This document shows positions 43,128 through 54,348 of a DNA stretch of 64,000 nt, piece after piece. The notes under the pieces were generated by a model. The model made no database searches and was not told the origin of the DNA. It saw nothing but the letters and a program-made list of their open reading frames with translations. The translations under genes were made by a program, and so were the position numbers. How positions within the stretch are numbered: position 1 is the stretch's first letter; each line of letters begins with the position of its first letter. Source of the DNA: DATBSL01 sp964561785 (GTDB lineage Bacteria; Acidobacteriota; Vicinamibacteria; Fen-336); NCBI GenBank assembly GCA_964561785.1, contig CAZLRF010000009.1:43642-107641 (forward strand). The letters are read 5' to 3'.

Positions 43128-43131
<4 letters not shown>
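41395..43131 (+). CDS. GT39/PMT-like membrane glycosyltransferase
   Basis: 578 residues from a TTG overlapping the previous stop. About 11 membrane helices. The first extracytoplasmic loop has the family acid pair in TYDEPAHLSAAW (Asp32, Glu33), followed by HPPLVKSLAAVPLL, as in dolichyl/polyprenyl-phosphate-mannose-dependent transferases. The late region has QTRGLNIGHRHLLPLYPF and a C-terminal soluble part with VDSSLDWGQDLSRVEPWMKAHGIERYKLSYFG. It would transfer a sugar from a lipid carrier outside the membrane. The acceptor is unknown. Its stop overlaps the S9 peptidase stop (CTAG). Confidence 0.82.
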
Positions 43132-45250
<2,119 letters not shown>

Positions 45251-45254
<4 letters not shown>

Positions 45255-46909
45255 GGGCAGCGTCTCCTTTCCGGATAGGCGGGGAGCGTCGCGAGCCGAG
45301 GGTCCTCCACGGGCCCGCCGACCGTGAAATGGTACAGGTCGCGGACGCGGCCGTCGCGCAGGCCGAGCGTCTCGTGGACGACGTCGTCGAAGAAGCAGCC
45401 GATGCCCGTGCCGCGCCGGGACGCCGCCTCGGCCTCGAGGTACAGCGCCTGCCCCACGAGGCCGGCCTCCCAGTGCCGGCGGCGGTAGATCCACGCGGAC
45501 TCGTCGAGCCCGTCGAGCTCGGCGAGCATCGCGACCGCGAAGGCCGAGTCGGAGGCGATCTCCTGGTGGCAGCTCGCGAAGCGGGAGAAGGCCCGCGCGT
45601 CGCCCTCCTCGAGGAGGAGGAGGGCGACCGGGCCGGGGCCCCCGGGGGCCGGGGTCCACGCGAAGCCGGGGCGCAGCGCCTCGCGAAGCCTCGCCGCGGC
45701 GTCCGGCGCGCGGGGCAGGAGGTACAGACCCGCGGCCAGCCCGGCGACGCGGTGGACGAAGAGGACCGGGTGGACGCGAGGGGGGCCAGCCATCGCGTCG
45801 AACGGCGGGACGCCGGGGCGGGGCACCAGCCGGTCGAGGAGGGCGAAGAACGTCGTGGCATCGAGCCCGGTGGCGCCGTCCATGGCGACGGCGCTCCGCC
45901 GCCGCCGGATGAGCGCGATGGCCGGTCCGGTGGCGCCGGGACGGGCGAGCTCCTCGGGCCGGACGGGCGAGAGCGTGTCCGCTCCCGCAGGGGCCGTGCG
46001 CGGCTTCACGGTCGCCCGCGCGACCTCGTCGACCGCCGGCCAGTCGACGTGCGTCGGGCTCAGCCGGTTCGGCGCGCCGTCCCACCCGCCCTCGCGCACC
46101 GCCGCGCGCAGCGCGTCGAGCCCGTCCTCCAGCCGGCGCGCCGCCTCGTCGAGCCCGCCCCGCGGCCCGACCACGAGGAGGGCGTCGGGATGCTCGCGGT
46201 CCGCCGGAGCGAGCGCGGCGCGGTCCGCCTCCCGGTCGAGGCCGAGGAGGGCCGCGACGTCGTCGTCGCCGGGCGCTTCGACGACCCGCGCCGCCCACCC
46301 GAGCGCCGCCGCGGCGTAGCGCAGCGACCCGAGCGCGTGGCCCACGTCGTGCTGGCAGTAGCGGAAGGCCCGCGCGCCGTACTTCCAGGCCTCCCGCCAG
46401 TGAATCGAGGACAGCCCGGCCAGGAGGACGTCGCCCGGGAGAAGCCGGGCGAGCAGCCTCTCCCCGTCCGGCGCGGGCGTCCACCGCCGCTCGAGGGCGT
46501 GGTCGCGCGGGGCGTAGTGGTGGAGGCCGGCGGGGACTCCCCTCCCCGGGGGCAGGAGGACGTAGCCCTCGGTCGGGTGGAGGTTCCCGCTCGACGGGTT
46601 GGCGCGCAGCGCCCAGCGGGACCTCCCGTGCTGCTTCCACGCCGTGATCCCGAGCGCGAGCTCGAGGAAGGCGCCGAGCGAGCACCGATCGAGCGGTCGC
46701 GGGGCGACGCCGCCCGGTCGGTGGATCGCGCCCCACGACGCGTCGAGCTCGGCACCGGCCAGCGCCAGCTCGAGACGCTGCGCTCCCGCGTACGTCCGGA
46801 ACGGGTCGGGCTGGTTCGCCCAGTCGAGGGCGCCGGGGCCGGGGGCGTAGCCGCCGGGGCGGTGGGTGCTGAGGTCGTGGTAGCGGCGGACGACGGCGGC
46901 GCCGCTCAT
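45251..46909 (-). CDS. SagB/ThcOx-type flavin dehydrogenase with two nitroreductase domains
   Basis: 552 residues. Domain 1 (about 65-270) has RANPSSGNLHPTEGYVLL (102-119), the SagB signature, then GLHHYAPRDHALERR and ARAFRYCQHDVGHALGSLRYAAAALGW. Domain 2 (about 330-552) repeats it as ALIRRRRSAVAMDG, CHQEIASDSAFAVAMLAEL and EAASRRGTGIGCFFDDVVHETLGL. SagB proteins oxidise azolines in peptide natural products, using FMN. Here no cyclodehydratase (SagC/SagD) gene is seen, so the substrate may differ. Start overlaps the upstream gene by ATGA and its own stop overlaps the S9 gene, meaning tight coupling. Confidence 0.88.
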
Positions 46910-49134
46910 CGCCCGCGCACCGCGAACTCGTCGCGGGGGAAGAGGTCGCGGTTGGGCTCGACGTCGGCCGGGGCTCCGGCGGGGACGACCTTGGCGATCC
47001 GCTGGCGAACCAGCTCCGCGCGGGCCCGGCCGAGGTACGCCTCCGCCGCGCCGAGCCTTTGCTCCCACGCGTCGGGTTCGAGGCGCAGGGGCGTCAGGCT
47101 GCCGAGCAGGATGCCGCCGTCCGCGACTTCGAGGGCGTACGGAAACACGCGCAGAAACGTCGTGCGCACCCTCTCGGTGGGCGCCCACGTGCAAGCGATC
47201 CCGCCGGTCCGCAGCCGCCGCGCCACCAGTTCGAAGAACTCGAGCGAGTACAGGTTGCCGCTGTACGAGGCCTGGGGCCAGATCGCGTCGGCCTCGACGA
47301 GGTCGTAGGTGTCCGGCTCGGACTGGAGCAGCTGTCGGCCGTCGGCGATCCGGATCCGAACCCGCGGGTCCTCGAGGAAGTGGGCGAGGGCGGGGAACGA
47401 CCCCAGCGGGAGGAGCCGGCGCAGGACCCGGGGCTGCGGGCTCGACAGCTCCGCCACGCTCACCGACTCGGTCTCCGCCCGGCACCCCGCCGCCCACGCG
47501 GTGTCGCCCGACCCGAGGCCGATGATCATCACCCGCCGGGGGGCGGGGTGGACGATCGCGGGCACGGCCCCGAGCACGGTGTGGGCGCCGCCGAAGGGGA
47601 ACCAGCTGTTCCCCTTGCCGTTGATCGACAGCCGGAAGCGCCAGCGGGAGCCGGCCGGCTCCTCGGTGATCGCGACCACGCCGGTCGCGTCCTCCTCGAA
47701 GAGGGCCTTCGTGCCGGAGCCGAGGCCGTGCAGCCGCCGCCACAGCGTCTCGCCGTCGGGCAGGGCCGTGGCGAGAAGGGCGACGGCGAGCAGAGGGATC
47801 GCGAACACGCGGCCGTAGCGCCGCCCGCCGAGCGCCGCGAACACGACCCCGGCGAGGACGAGGGTCCGCAGCGTGGCCGCGGTGCCGAGGGCGTCGACCG
47901 CGACGAGGCCGACGAGGAGGCTCCCCGCCACGCAGCCCGCGATGTTCGCGGCCTGGAGGAGGCCGACCTTTCGGCCGCTGTCGCGGACGTCGTCGTGGAC
48001 GGCCCGCTGGAGCACCGGGAACGAGAAGCCCATGAGCACCGTGGGCAGGCCGAACAGGAGGAGGGGCAGCGCGACGTACAGCCGCAGCAGGCGCGTCGCG
48101 TCGTTCGCGTGGCCGACGTCGAAGAAGCCGTAGCCGCTCCAGTACGCCGCGTAGAAGCTCTCCCCCGGCAGCCCGCGGACCAGCACGAGCGCGCCGAGAG
48201 CGGCGAGGGCGAGCATCGCGCACTGGGCGAGCAGGAAGGCGCGCAGCGGCCGTCGGATGCGGTCGACGACCCCCGTGGCCACCAGGCAGCCCGCGGCCGA
48301 GCCCAGGAGGTAGACGGCGAGGACCGTGCCGAAGGTGAAGGCGGTGGACTTCACGGCCACGTCGAGCAGCCGGAACCACGCGATCTCGAGCGAGAGGGCC
48401 ACGAGGCCGGAGAAGGCGTAGAGGGAGAGCCAGAGGGCGAAGGGCTGGCTGCCGGGGGGCTCGACGGCGGGCGGGACCGCGTCCTCCTCAAACCGTGCCG
48501 GCGGGGCGTCGTCCCGGACCCGGCGGAGGAGCGCCCCTCCGCCGAGCCCCACGAGCACGCTCGTGGTGCCGGCGACGACCAGCGCTCCCCGGATGCCGAG
48601 GCGGGGCACGAGCAGCCACGGCGTCGCGAGGGCCCCGAGCCCCGCGCCGGCCATGTTGAGCGCGTAGAGCAGCCCGATCGAGCGGCCCGCCTCGCGCACC
48701 CCCGGCACGACCGCCCGCGTCAGCAGCGGCAGCGAGACCCCCATGAGGACGGTAGGCGGGCCGAGCGCGGCGACGTGCACGAGGGCCGCCGGCCACGAGG
48801 GGACGCGCAGGTGCGAGGCGATCGGGTAGAGCCAGTCGTAGTACACCCAGGGGCTCGCGACGCCGAAGGCGCCGATCCCCGCCTCGACGAGGGCGAAGCG
48901 CGCGAGGGCGGCCCGGCGGGAGAGCCTCGCGCTCCACACCCCCCCGAGGTGGCTGCCCGCGCCGAGGCCGGCCATGAAGGCGGCCACGATCACCGACACC
49001 GAGTAGAGCCCCACCCCGGTGTAGAGCGCGAGGATGCGCTGCCAGGCGACCTGGTAGACGAGCGCCGCGACCCCGCTGAGGAGGTAGAGCGCGGCCGCGA
49101 GCCGGAGCGTCAGGGCGTCGCGACGGGCCGTCAT
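46906..49134 (-). CDS. Membrane-fused spermidine-synthase-like protein
   Basis: 742 residues. About 500 residues hold about 14 membrane helices in two similar halves (LYLLSGVAALVYQVAWQRIL with PTVLMGVSLPLLTRAVV; LYAFSGLVALSLEIAWFRLL with PTVLMGFSFPVLQRAVH). The C-terminal domain is a Rossmann fold of the polyamine synthase type: SINGKGNSWFPFGGAHTVLG, MIIGLGSGDTAW (Gly539-Gly543) and ASYSGNLYSLEFFELVARRL. The donor would be SAM or decarboxylated SAM. The family function is unproven; real polyamine synthesis or another transfer to a membrane substrate is possible. It heads a three-gene ATGA-linked operon. Confidence 0.85.
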   Translation of the reverse strand: MTARRDALTLRLAAALYLLSGVAALVYQVAWQRILALYTGVGLYSVSVIVAAFMAGLGAGSHLGGVWSARLSRRAALARFALVEAGIGAFGVASPWVYYDWLYPIASHLRVPSWPAALVHVAALGPPTVLMGVSLPLLTRAVVPGVREAGRSIGLLYALNMAGAGLGALATPWLLVPRLGIRGALVVAGTTSVLVGLGGGALLRRVRDDAPPARFEEDAVPPAVEPPGSQPFALWLSLYAFSGLVALSLEIAWFRLLDVAVKSTAFTFGTVLAVYLLGSAAGCLVATGVVDRIRRPLRAFLLAQCAMLALAALGALVLVRGLPGESFYAAYWSGYGFFDVGHANDATRLLRLYVALPLLLFGLPTVLMGFSFPVLQRAVHDDVRDSGRKVGLLQAANIAGCVAGSLLVGLVAVDALGTAATLRTLVLAGVVFAALGGRRYGRVFAIPLLAVALLATALPDGETLWRRLHGLGSGTKALFEEDATGVVAITEEPAGSRWRFRLSINGKGNSWFPFGGAHTVLGAVPAIVHPAPRRVMIIGLGSGDTAWAAGCRAETESVSVAELSSPQPRVLRRLLPLGSFPALAHFLEDPRVRIRIADGRQLLQSEPDTYDLVEADAIWPQASYSGNLYSLEFFELVARRLRTGGIACTWAPTERVRTTFLRVFPYALEVADGGILLGSLTPLRLEPDAWEQRLGAAEAYLGRARAELVRQRIAKVVPAGAPADVEPNRDLFPRDEFAVRGR

Positions 49135-49175
49135 GGGCGCCCTAATCTGCCACGGCGGGCGGCGAACGCAAGGGC

Positions 49176-50165
49176 TCAGGCGGCGGCGCGGCGGCGGTAG
49201 GCCCCGGGGGGGGTCCCGAAACGGCGGCGGAAGGCCTTGCTGAAGGCGGCCTCCGACTCGTAGCCGACGCTCGCGGCGACCTCGCCGAGAGAGAGCGCCC
49301 CGTCCTGCAGGAGTCCGGCCGCCGTCTCGAGCCGCCAGCGCGAGACGTACGCGAGGGGAGGCTCGCCCACGAGGGCCGCGAAGCGGGCGGCGAAACGCGA
49401 GCGGGACATCCCCACCGCCTCGGCCAGCGAGGCGTTCGTCCAGCCCCGCTCCGGCGCGCGGTGGACGAGGGCGAGGGCAGCGCCGACCTGGCGGTCGCGC
49501 AGCGCCCCCATCCAGCCGCCCTGTCCCTCGGGCAGCGACTCGATCCACGCCCGGAGCACCTGGACGAAGAGGACGTCGGTGAGGCGCGAGACGATCGTCT
49601 CCGTCCCCGGCCGCGCCTCGCGGGTCTCCCAGGCCAGGAAGCGCAGGGTCGCTTCCAGCCACTCCGCGGCCGGCGTCTCGGCCGGCCGCAGGTGGATGAG
49701 CGGAGGCAGCAGCTCGACGAGCGGGTGCGCCTGTCTCCGCTCGAAGCGGAACGAGCCGCAGACGAGCCGTGTCTCCGGCCCCTCGCCCCCGCCGCGCATG
49801 ACGAGGCAGCCGCCCTCGCTCCCATGCCGGCCGGCCATCTCCGACAGCGGCCGCGCCGTCGTGCCGAGCGAGTCGGTGAGGGTGTGGCCGGTCCCGTGGG
49901 GCACGACCACGAGGTCGCCGCCCGCGAGGGCGACCGGCTCTTCTCCCTCGATCCGCAGCCAGGCGCCGCCGCGCTCGATCACGTGGAAGTGCGCGTAGTC
50001 CGAGCGCTTCAAGGCCATGCCCCACGGTGCCTTGAGCTCGGACCGACAGAAGACCCGGCTGCGCAGTCGCACCGCGTCCATGACCGTCGTGAGGACGTCG
50101 CTCGCGTCGGTTCGCCAGGCCGCCGGTATGGGACGATCGGACAAGAAAGCGGGATTCTGCGACAT
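49176..50165 (-). CDS. AraC-family regulator with N-terminal cupin
   Basis: 329 residues. N-terminal cupin_6-type domain (about 20-190: HFHVIERGGAWLRIEGEEPVALAGGDLVVVPHGTGHTL) and two helix-turn-helix motifs at the C-terminus (WTNASLAEAVGMSRSRFAARFAALVGEPPLAYVSRWRL; LSLGEVAASVGYESEAAFSKAFRRRFGTPPGAYRR). Proteins with this cupin often control a neighbouring redox gene set. It lies divergent from the DJ-1-like, NADP-oxidoreductase and LtrA genes, with a palindrome between, and is a fair candidate for their regulator. Confidence 0.92.
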   Translation of the reverse strand: MSQNPAFLSDRPIPAAWRTDASDVLTTVMDAVRLRSRVFCRSELKAPWGMALKRSDYAHFHVIERGGAWLRIEGEEPVALAGGDLVVVPHGTGHTLTDSLGTTARPLSEMAGRHGSEGGCLVMRGGGEGPETRLVCGSFRFERRQAHPLVELLPPLIHLRPAETPAAEWLEATLRFLAWETREARPGTETIVSRLTDVLFVQVLRAWIESLPEGQGGWMGALRDRQVGAALALVHRAPERGWTNASLAEAVGMSRSRFAARFAALVGEPPLAYVSRWRLETAAGLLQDGALSLGEVAASVGYESEAAFSKAFRRRFGTPPGAYRRRAAA

Positions 50166-50170
50166 CGGTC

Positions 50171-50187
50171 GTCCTGAGCGCTCGGAC
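50171..50187. promoter_or_regulatory. Imperfect palindrome and -10 element between AraC regulator and DJ-1 gene
   Basis: GTCCTGAGCGCTCGGAC is a palindrome apart from one base and abuts TATAAC (50188-50193), a good plus-strand -10 for the DJ-1 gene; the complement of 50186-50191 reads TATAGT, a minus-strand -10. This is a plausible operator for the divergent AraC regulator. No good -35 was seen for either. Confidence 0.45.
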
Positions 50188-50240
50188 TATAACACAAGAA
50201 ACGAGCCCGGCGCCGAGAGGCGAAGAACGGAGACGAGACG

Positions 50241-50987
50241 ATGAGCGCAAACGCGAACGTGACGAACCCGGACCGGAAGAAGAGAGTCCTCCTGATCGCG
50301 GCCAACCCGGCCACCTCGCCGACCACGGGCTGGCCGATCGGCTTCTGGTGGGCGGAGCTGACGCACCCCTACTGGGCCTTCACCGAGGCCGGCTACGAGG
50401 TCGAGATCCGCAGCCCGAAGGGCGGTGCGCTCCAGGCCGACGGCTACAGCGACCCCGAGGACGCGAGCGGCTACTCGGCCCACGACATCCTGTCGCTCGG
50501 GTTCAAGAAGTCGAAGGCGCACGCCGCCCTCCTCGAGGACACGAGGTCGATCGAGGGCGTGACGGCCGCGGACTACGACGCGCTCTTCGTGACCGGCGGG
50601 CAGTCGCCGATGGTCACGTTCCGCGGCGACGCGAAGCTGCAGAAGCTGGTGGCGGAGTTCTACGAGGCGGGGAAGATCGTGGCCCTCGTCTGCCACGGCA
50701 CCTGCCTGCTGCTCGAGACGACGCTGTCGGACGGCGAGCTCCTCGTCGACGGGAAGACGTGGACCGGCTTCGCGAACAGCGAGGAGCAGTTCGCGGACAG
50801 CTTCGTGGGCAAGCGCATCCAGCCCTTCTGGATCGAGGACGAGGCGCGGAAGATCCCGGGCACGAACTTCGTCGTCGACCAGCGCTTCCGCGAGTTCGCG
50901 GTGCGTGACGGACGCCTCGTGACGGGGCAGCAGCAGTACTCGGGGGCGGCCGCGGCCCGTCTCGTCATCGAGGCGCTGGGGCGATGA
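50241..50987 (+). CDS. DJ-1/PfpI superfamily protein (Hsp31-like)
   Basis: 248 residues with the elbow Cys in ALVCHGTCLLLE and preceding ANPATSPTTGWPIGFWWAELTHPYWAFTEAGYEVEIRSPKGG, characteristic of Hsp31/glyoxalase III-like members. VTGGQSPMVTF is the approach loop. It could act as a chaperone, glyoxalase or deglycase; the family is assigned, the reaction is not. It overlaps the next gene by ATGA and is divergent from an AraC regulator. Confidence 0.88.
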   Translation: MSANANVTNPDRKKRVLLIAANPATSPTTGWPIGFWWAELTHPYWAFTEAGYEVEIRSPKGGALQADGYSDPEDASGYSAHDILSLGFKKSKAHAALLEDTRSIEGVTAADYDALFVTGGQSPMVTFRGDAKLQKLVAEFYEAGKIVALVCHGTCLLLETTLSDGELLVDGKTWTGFANSEEQFADSFVGKRIQPFWIEDEARKIPGTNFVVDQRFREFAVRDGRLVTGQQQYSGAAAARLVIEALGR

Positions 50988-51619
50988 GGATCGCCTTTCT
51001 CGGCTATGGCAACGTCGGCGCGCCGCTCGCCGACCATCTGCGGCGGCGGGGCCACGAGGTGACGCTGGCCGCCGCCGATCCCGCCTCCGAAGGGGTGAAG
51101 AAGGCGCTCGCCCGAAACCGCGACCTGAGGGTCGCCGCGCCGCGCGAAGCGGTGGGCGGCGCCGAAGTCGTGTTCCTCGCCACGCCCTTCCAGGCGAACG
51201 AGGAGGTCCTGAAGGGGGTCGCCGCCGAGCTCGCCGGCAAGGTGCTCGTCGACTGCACGAACCCGGTCGGCCCGGGGCTGCGCCACGGGCTCGAGAGCCG
51301 CGAGTCGGGATCGCAGGCGGTCCAGAGGCTCGCCCCCGCCGCCCGTGTCGTGAAGGCCTTCAGCATCTACGGGTTCGAGAACTTCGAGGACAGCGCCTAC
51401 CCGGGCTACGCCGTCCAGCCCGTCATGATGTTCTGCGGCGGCGACGCCGCGGCGAAGAAAGCCGTGGCCGGGCTGATCGCCGAGCTCGGCTGGGAGCCCC
51501 TCGACGTGGGCGGCCTCGAGCAGGCGCTGCACCTCGAGCACATGACGCTCCTCTGGGTCCGCATGGTGCGGGTGAACGGCGCCTCGCCCCACATGGTGTG
51601 GGCCCGGCTGCGGCGTTGA
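50984..51619 (+). CDS. NADPH-dependent F420 reductase-like / NADP oxidoreductase
   Basis: 211 residues with a Rossmann motif GYGNVGAPLADHLRRRGHEVTLAAAD, VFLATPFQANEEVL, VDCTNPVGPGLRHGL and VVKAFSIYGFENFEDS, matching the F420:NADPH oxidoreductase-like family (also found in bacteria that lack F420). Substrate unclear. Its ATG overlaps the DJ-1 stop, so the two are probably one transcript with the LtrA gene 7 bases on. Confidence 0.82.
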   Translation: MRIAFLGYGNVGAPLADHLRRRGHEVTLAAADPASEGVKKALARNRDLRVAAPREAVGGAEVVFLATPFQANEEVLKGVAAELAGKVLVDCTNPVGPGLRHGLESRESGSQAVQRLAPAARVVKAFSIYGFENFEDSAYPGYAVQPVMMFCGGDAAAKKAVAGLIAELGWEPLDVGGLEQALHLEHMTLLWVRMVRVNGASPHMVWARLRR

Positions 51620-51626
51620 GCGTGAC

Positions 51627-52733
51627 ATGAAGGTTCACGCCCCCGGGCGCCGGGCCACGTGGTTCGAGCTGTTCTTCGACCTCGTGTTCGTGGCCGGGGT
51701 GGCCCAGCTCTCCTCGGCTTTCGCCGCGAGCTACGACCTCGGGGGGGCGCTGCGCTTCGTCCTCGCCTTCCTCGTGCTGTGGTGGGCCTGGCTGGGCCAC
51801 ACCTTCCACGCCAGCCGGTTCGACGAGGACCGCCCCGACCAGAGGGCCCTGGGCATGGCCCTGATCCTCGCCGTGGTCCTCACCGGCTACGGGGCGGGCG
51901 ACGCTTTCGGCGCCCGCGGGTGGGCCTTCGCGGCCGGCCTCGCCGCCTTCAAGGCGCTGCTCGTCGTCGCCTACGTGCGGGAGCGCCGCCGGCCGTACGC
52001 GCGCGGCCTGGTGCGCACCTACGGGGCCCTCTACGCCCTGCAGGCCGTGCTCTGGGCCTCGTCGCTCGCGACCGCCGGCTCCCCCCGGCTCGGGCTCTGG
52101 CTCGCCGCCCTCGCGATCGACTTCGTGACGCCGTTCCTGGTCGCTCCGCACACGCACGGAGTTCCGCCCCATCCTGAGCACCTGCCCGAGCGGTTCGGCC
52201 TCTTCACCATCATCCTGCTCGGCGAGAGCGTCGCCGCGGCCATCCACGGCCTCGGCCACGCCGAGCCGCTCCGCGTCGAGTCGATCGTGATCGTCGTCTC
52301 CGCCGCGCTCGTCGCGTTCCTCTTCTGGTCCGGCTACTTCGAGCGCGCGCGAGGTGTCGCCGAGCGCCACGTGGACCACGCGGCCGCCGGGCGCCGGCTG
52401 CGTCTGTGGGCCTACGGGCACGTCCCTCTCTACCTCGGCGTGGCCGGCCTCGCCGCGGGGACCGTGGCGCTCGCCGGCCATCCCGACGCCCACGGCGTCG
52501 AGCCCTGGCTCTTCGCGGGCGCGGCGGCGCTCGGGATGCTCGGTGTGACGACGGTGGCGGCGAGCCACGGTGGCGACATCGGCCAGGCGCTCGCCGCGGC
52601 CGGGCCGCACTATGCGGTGGCCGCGGCGACGGCCGCGCTACCCCTCGTGTTCGCCGGTTACCTGGCAGTGCCGGCGTGCGCGGCGGCCGCCGCCGTGCAG
52701 GTCGCCGTCTCGGCCCGCCGCCGCGCCGGCTGA
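51627..52733 (+). CDS. Low-temperature requirement protein A (LtrA)-like membrane protein
   Basis: 368 residues with about ten membrane helices and the LtrA start ATWFELFFDLVFVAGVAQLSS; also HFHASRF-type TFHASRFDEDR and FGLFTIILLGESVAAAIHGL. The function of LtrA is not defined; it was named in Listeria. Third gene of the AraC-divergent cluster. Confidence 0.85.
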   Translation: MKVHAPGRRATWFELFFDLVFVAGVAQLSSAFAASYDLGGALRFVLAFLVLWWAWLGHTFHASRFDEDRPDQRALGMALILAVVLTGYGAGDAFGARGWAFAAGLAAFKALLVVAYVRERRRPYARGLVRTYGALYALQAVLWASSLATAGSPRLGLWLAALAIDFVTPFLVAPHTHGVPPHPEHLPERFGLFTIILLGESVAAAIHGLGHAEPLRVESIVIVVSAALVAFLFWSGYFERARGVAERHVDHAAAGRRLRLWAYGHVPLYLGVAGLAAGTVALAGHPDAHGVEPWLFAGAAALGMLGVTTVAASHGGDIGQALAAAGPHYAVAAATAALPLVFAGYLAVPACAAAAAVQVAVSARRRAG

Positions 52734-52796
52734 CCCCGGCCCCATTCGACGGCCCGCCGGCGCAGGCGGTCCGACTTGGGGTAGTCTTCTCCCGTC

Positions 52797-54233
52797 ATGA
52801 TCCCGAACGAGACCCCAGGGCTCACCCGCCGCCGCTTCGTCGCCACCGCCGCCGCCGCCGCCGGCGTTTCGATCCTCCCCCGCCACGTCCTCGGCGGGCC
52901 GCGCTTCGTGGCCCCGAGCGACACCGTCCACGTCGCGGTCATCGGCGTCGGCGGCCAGGGGCGCACGAACGTCCGCGCCCTCTTCCACGAGCCCGACTGC
53001 CGGATCGTGGCGATCGCCGACCCGTGCGAGGAGTGGGACCTCACGCCCTTCTACTACGGGGGCAAGGCCGGCCGGGGGCCGGTCCGGGCCGAGATCGAGG
53101 CCCACTACCGCCAGAAGACGCCGGGCTACTCCTGCGCCGTGTACGAGGACTTCCGGGTCCTGCTGGAGAAGGAGAAGGGGATCGACGCCGTCCTCGTCGC
53201 CACCCCGGACCACTCGCACGCCTACGTCTCGATCCTCGCGATGAAGGCCGGCAAGCACGTCTACTGCGAGAAGCCTCTGACCCGCGACATCTGGGAGGCG
53301 CGCACGGTGGCGAAGGTCGCGGCGGAGACGGGCGTCGCGACGCAGATGGGCAACCAGGGCCGCTCGACCGAGGGGCACCGCCAGACGGCCGAGTGGATCT
53401 GGGACGGGGCGATCGGCGCCGTGCGCGAGGTGCACGCCTGGGGCGGGATCTTCCCGTTCGCCGCGGGCCGCGGCCGGCCGCCGGGCGAGCCCCCGGTGCC
53501 GCCCGGCCTCGACTGGGACCTCTGGCTCGGGCCCGCGGAGTGGCGTCCCTACCACCCCGCGTACGCGCCCTTCGGCTGGCGCGGCTACTGGGCCTTCGGC
53601 GGCGGGGCGCTTCCCGACCTCGCCATCCACCACCTCGACCCCGCCTTCAACGCGCTCTTCCTCGACGCGCCCCGCACGGTCGAGGCGACGGCCACCGGGG
53701 GGGTGGACCCGGAGACCGTCGCCTTCGGCATGCTCGTGACCTGGCGCTTCGGCGAGCGGCAGACCGAGCGCGGCACGATGGCGCCGCTGAGCGTCCAGTG
53801 GTACGACGGGGGCCTGCGTCCGCCCACGCCCCCCGGCGTCGACCCCGACGACCCGCGCCAGCGCCTCGGCGAGGGCGGCAGCGGGGTCACGTTCGTCGGT
53901 GAGAGGGGAATCATCACCTGCGCGGGGTGGTCGGGCATGCCGCGCCTGCTTCCCCTGGAGCGGCATCGCGACTACGTGCGCCCGGAGAAGACGCTGCCCC
54001 GGGTGGAGGGGCACCACGCCGACTGGCTCCAGGCGTGCAAGGGAGGCCGCCCGGCCAGCTCGAACTTCGGCTACGGCGCCCGCCTCGTCGAGTTCATCGC
54101 GCTCGGCAACGTCGCCCTGCGCACGCAGAGGCAGATCACGTGGGACGCGCCGGGCATGAGGGCGACGAACGCGCCCGAGGCCGACGCCTTCCTCAAGCGT
54201 CCCTATCGCGCGGGCTGGGAGCTGCCGCTGTAG
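52797..54233 (+). CDS. Tat-exported Gfo/Idh/MocA family oxidoreductase
   Basis: 478 residues. A Tat signal (LTRRRFVATAAAAAGVSIL) precedes the NAD-binding domain (VAVIGVGGQGRTNVRAL, VLVATPDHSHAYVSILAMKAGKHVYCEKPLTR, GVATQMGNQGRSTEGHRQTAEW). The C-terminal part has PVPPGLDWDLWLGPAEWRPYHPAYAPF and AIHHLDPAFNALFLD. The EKP motif lysine is present. Such exported members occur widely in Planctomycetes and Acidobacteriota and act on sugars or their derivatives. TAGTCT (52782-52787) may be its -10, giving a very short leader. Confidence 0.9.
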   Translation: MIPNETPGLTRRRFVATAAAAAGVSILPRHVLGGPRFVAPSDTVHVAVIGVGGQGRTNVRALFHEPDCRIVAIADPCEEWDLTPFYYGGKAGRGPVRAEIEAHYRQKTPGYSCAVYEDFRVLLEKEKGIDAVLVATPDHSHAYVSILAMKAGKHVYCEKPLTRDIWEARTVAKVAAETGVATQMGNQGRSTEGHRQTAEWIWDGAIGAVREVHAWGGIFPFAAGRGRPPGEPPVPPGLDWDLWLGPAEWRPYHPAYAPFGWRGYWAFGGGALPDLAIHHLDPAFNALFLDAPRTVEATATGGVDPETVAFGMLVTWRFGERQTERGTMAPLSVQWYDGGLRPPTPPGVDPDDPRQRLGEGGSGVTFVGERGIITCAGWSGMPRLLPLERHRDYVRPEKTLPRVEGHHADWLQACKGGRPASSNFGYGARLVEFIALGNVALRTQRQITWDAPGMRATNAPEADAFLKRPYRAGWELPL

Positions 54234-54256
54234 AGCCGCGCTCGGCGCGGGGCGCG

Positions 54257-54270
54257 TCCGTGCGCACGGA
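54257..54270. promoter_or_regulatory. 14-bp palindrome upstream of the second PilZ gene
   Basis: TCCGTGCGCACGGA lies where a -35 would fall for the plausible -10 TAGACT (54284-54289). It may be an operator, or part of a transcript-end hairpin of the Gfo/Idh gene (stop 54233). Confidence 0.35.
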
Positions 54271-54348
54271 GGCGTTCCCGCGCTAGACTCCCGCCCTTCC
54301 CGCATCGCCTCGCCCCCTCCGGCAGGCGAGACGTCCCGGAGGTGCCGC

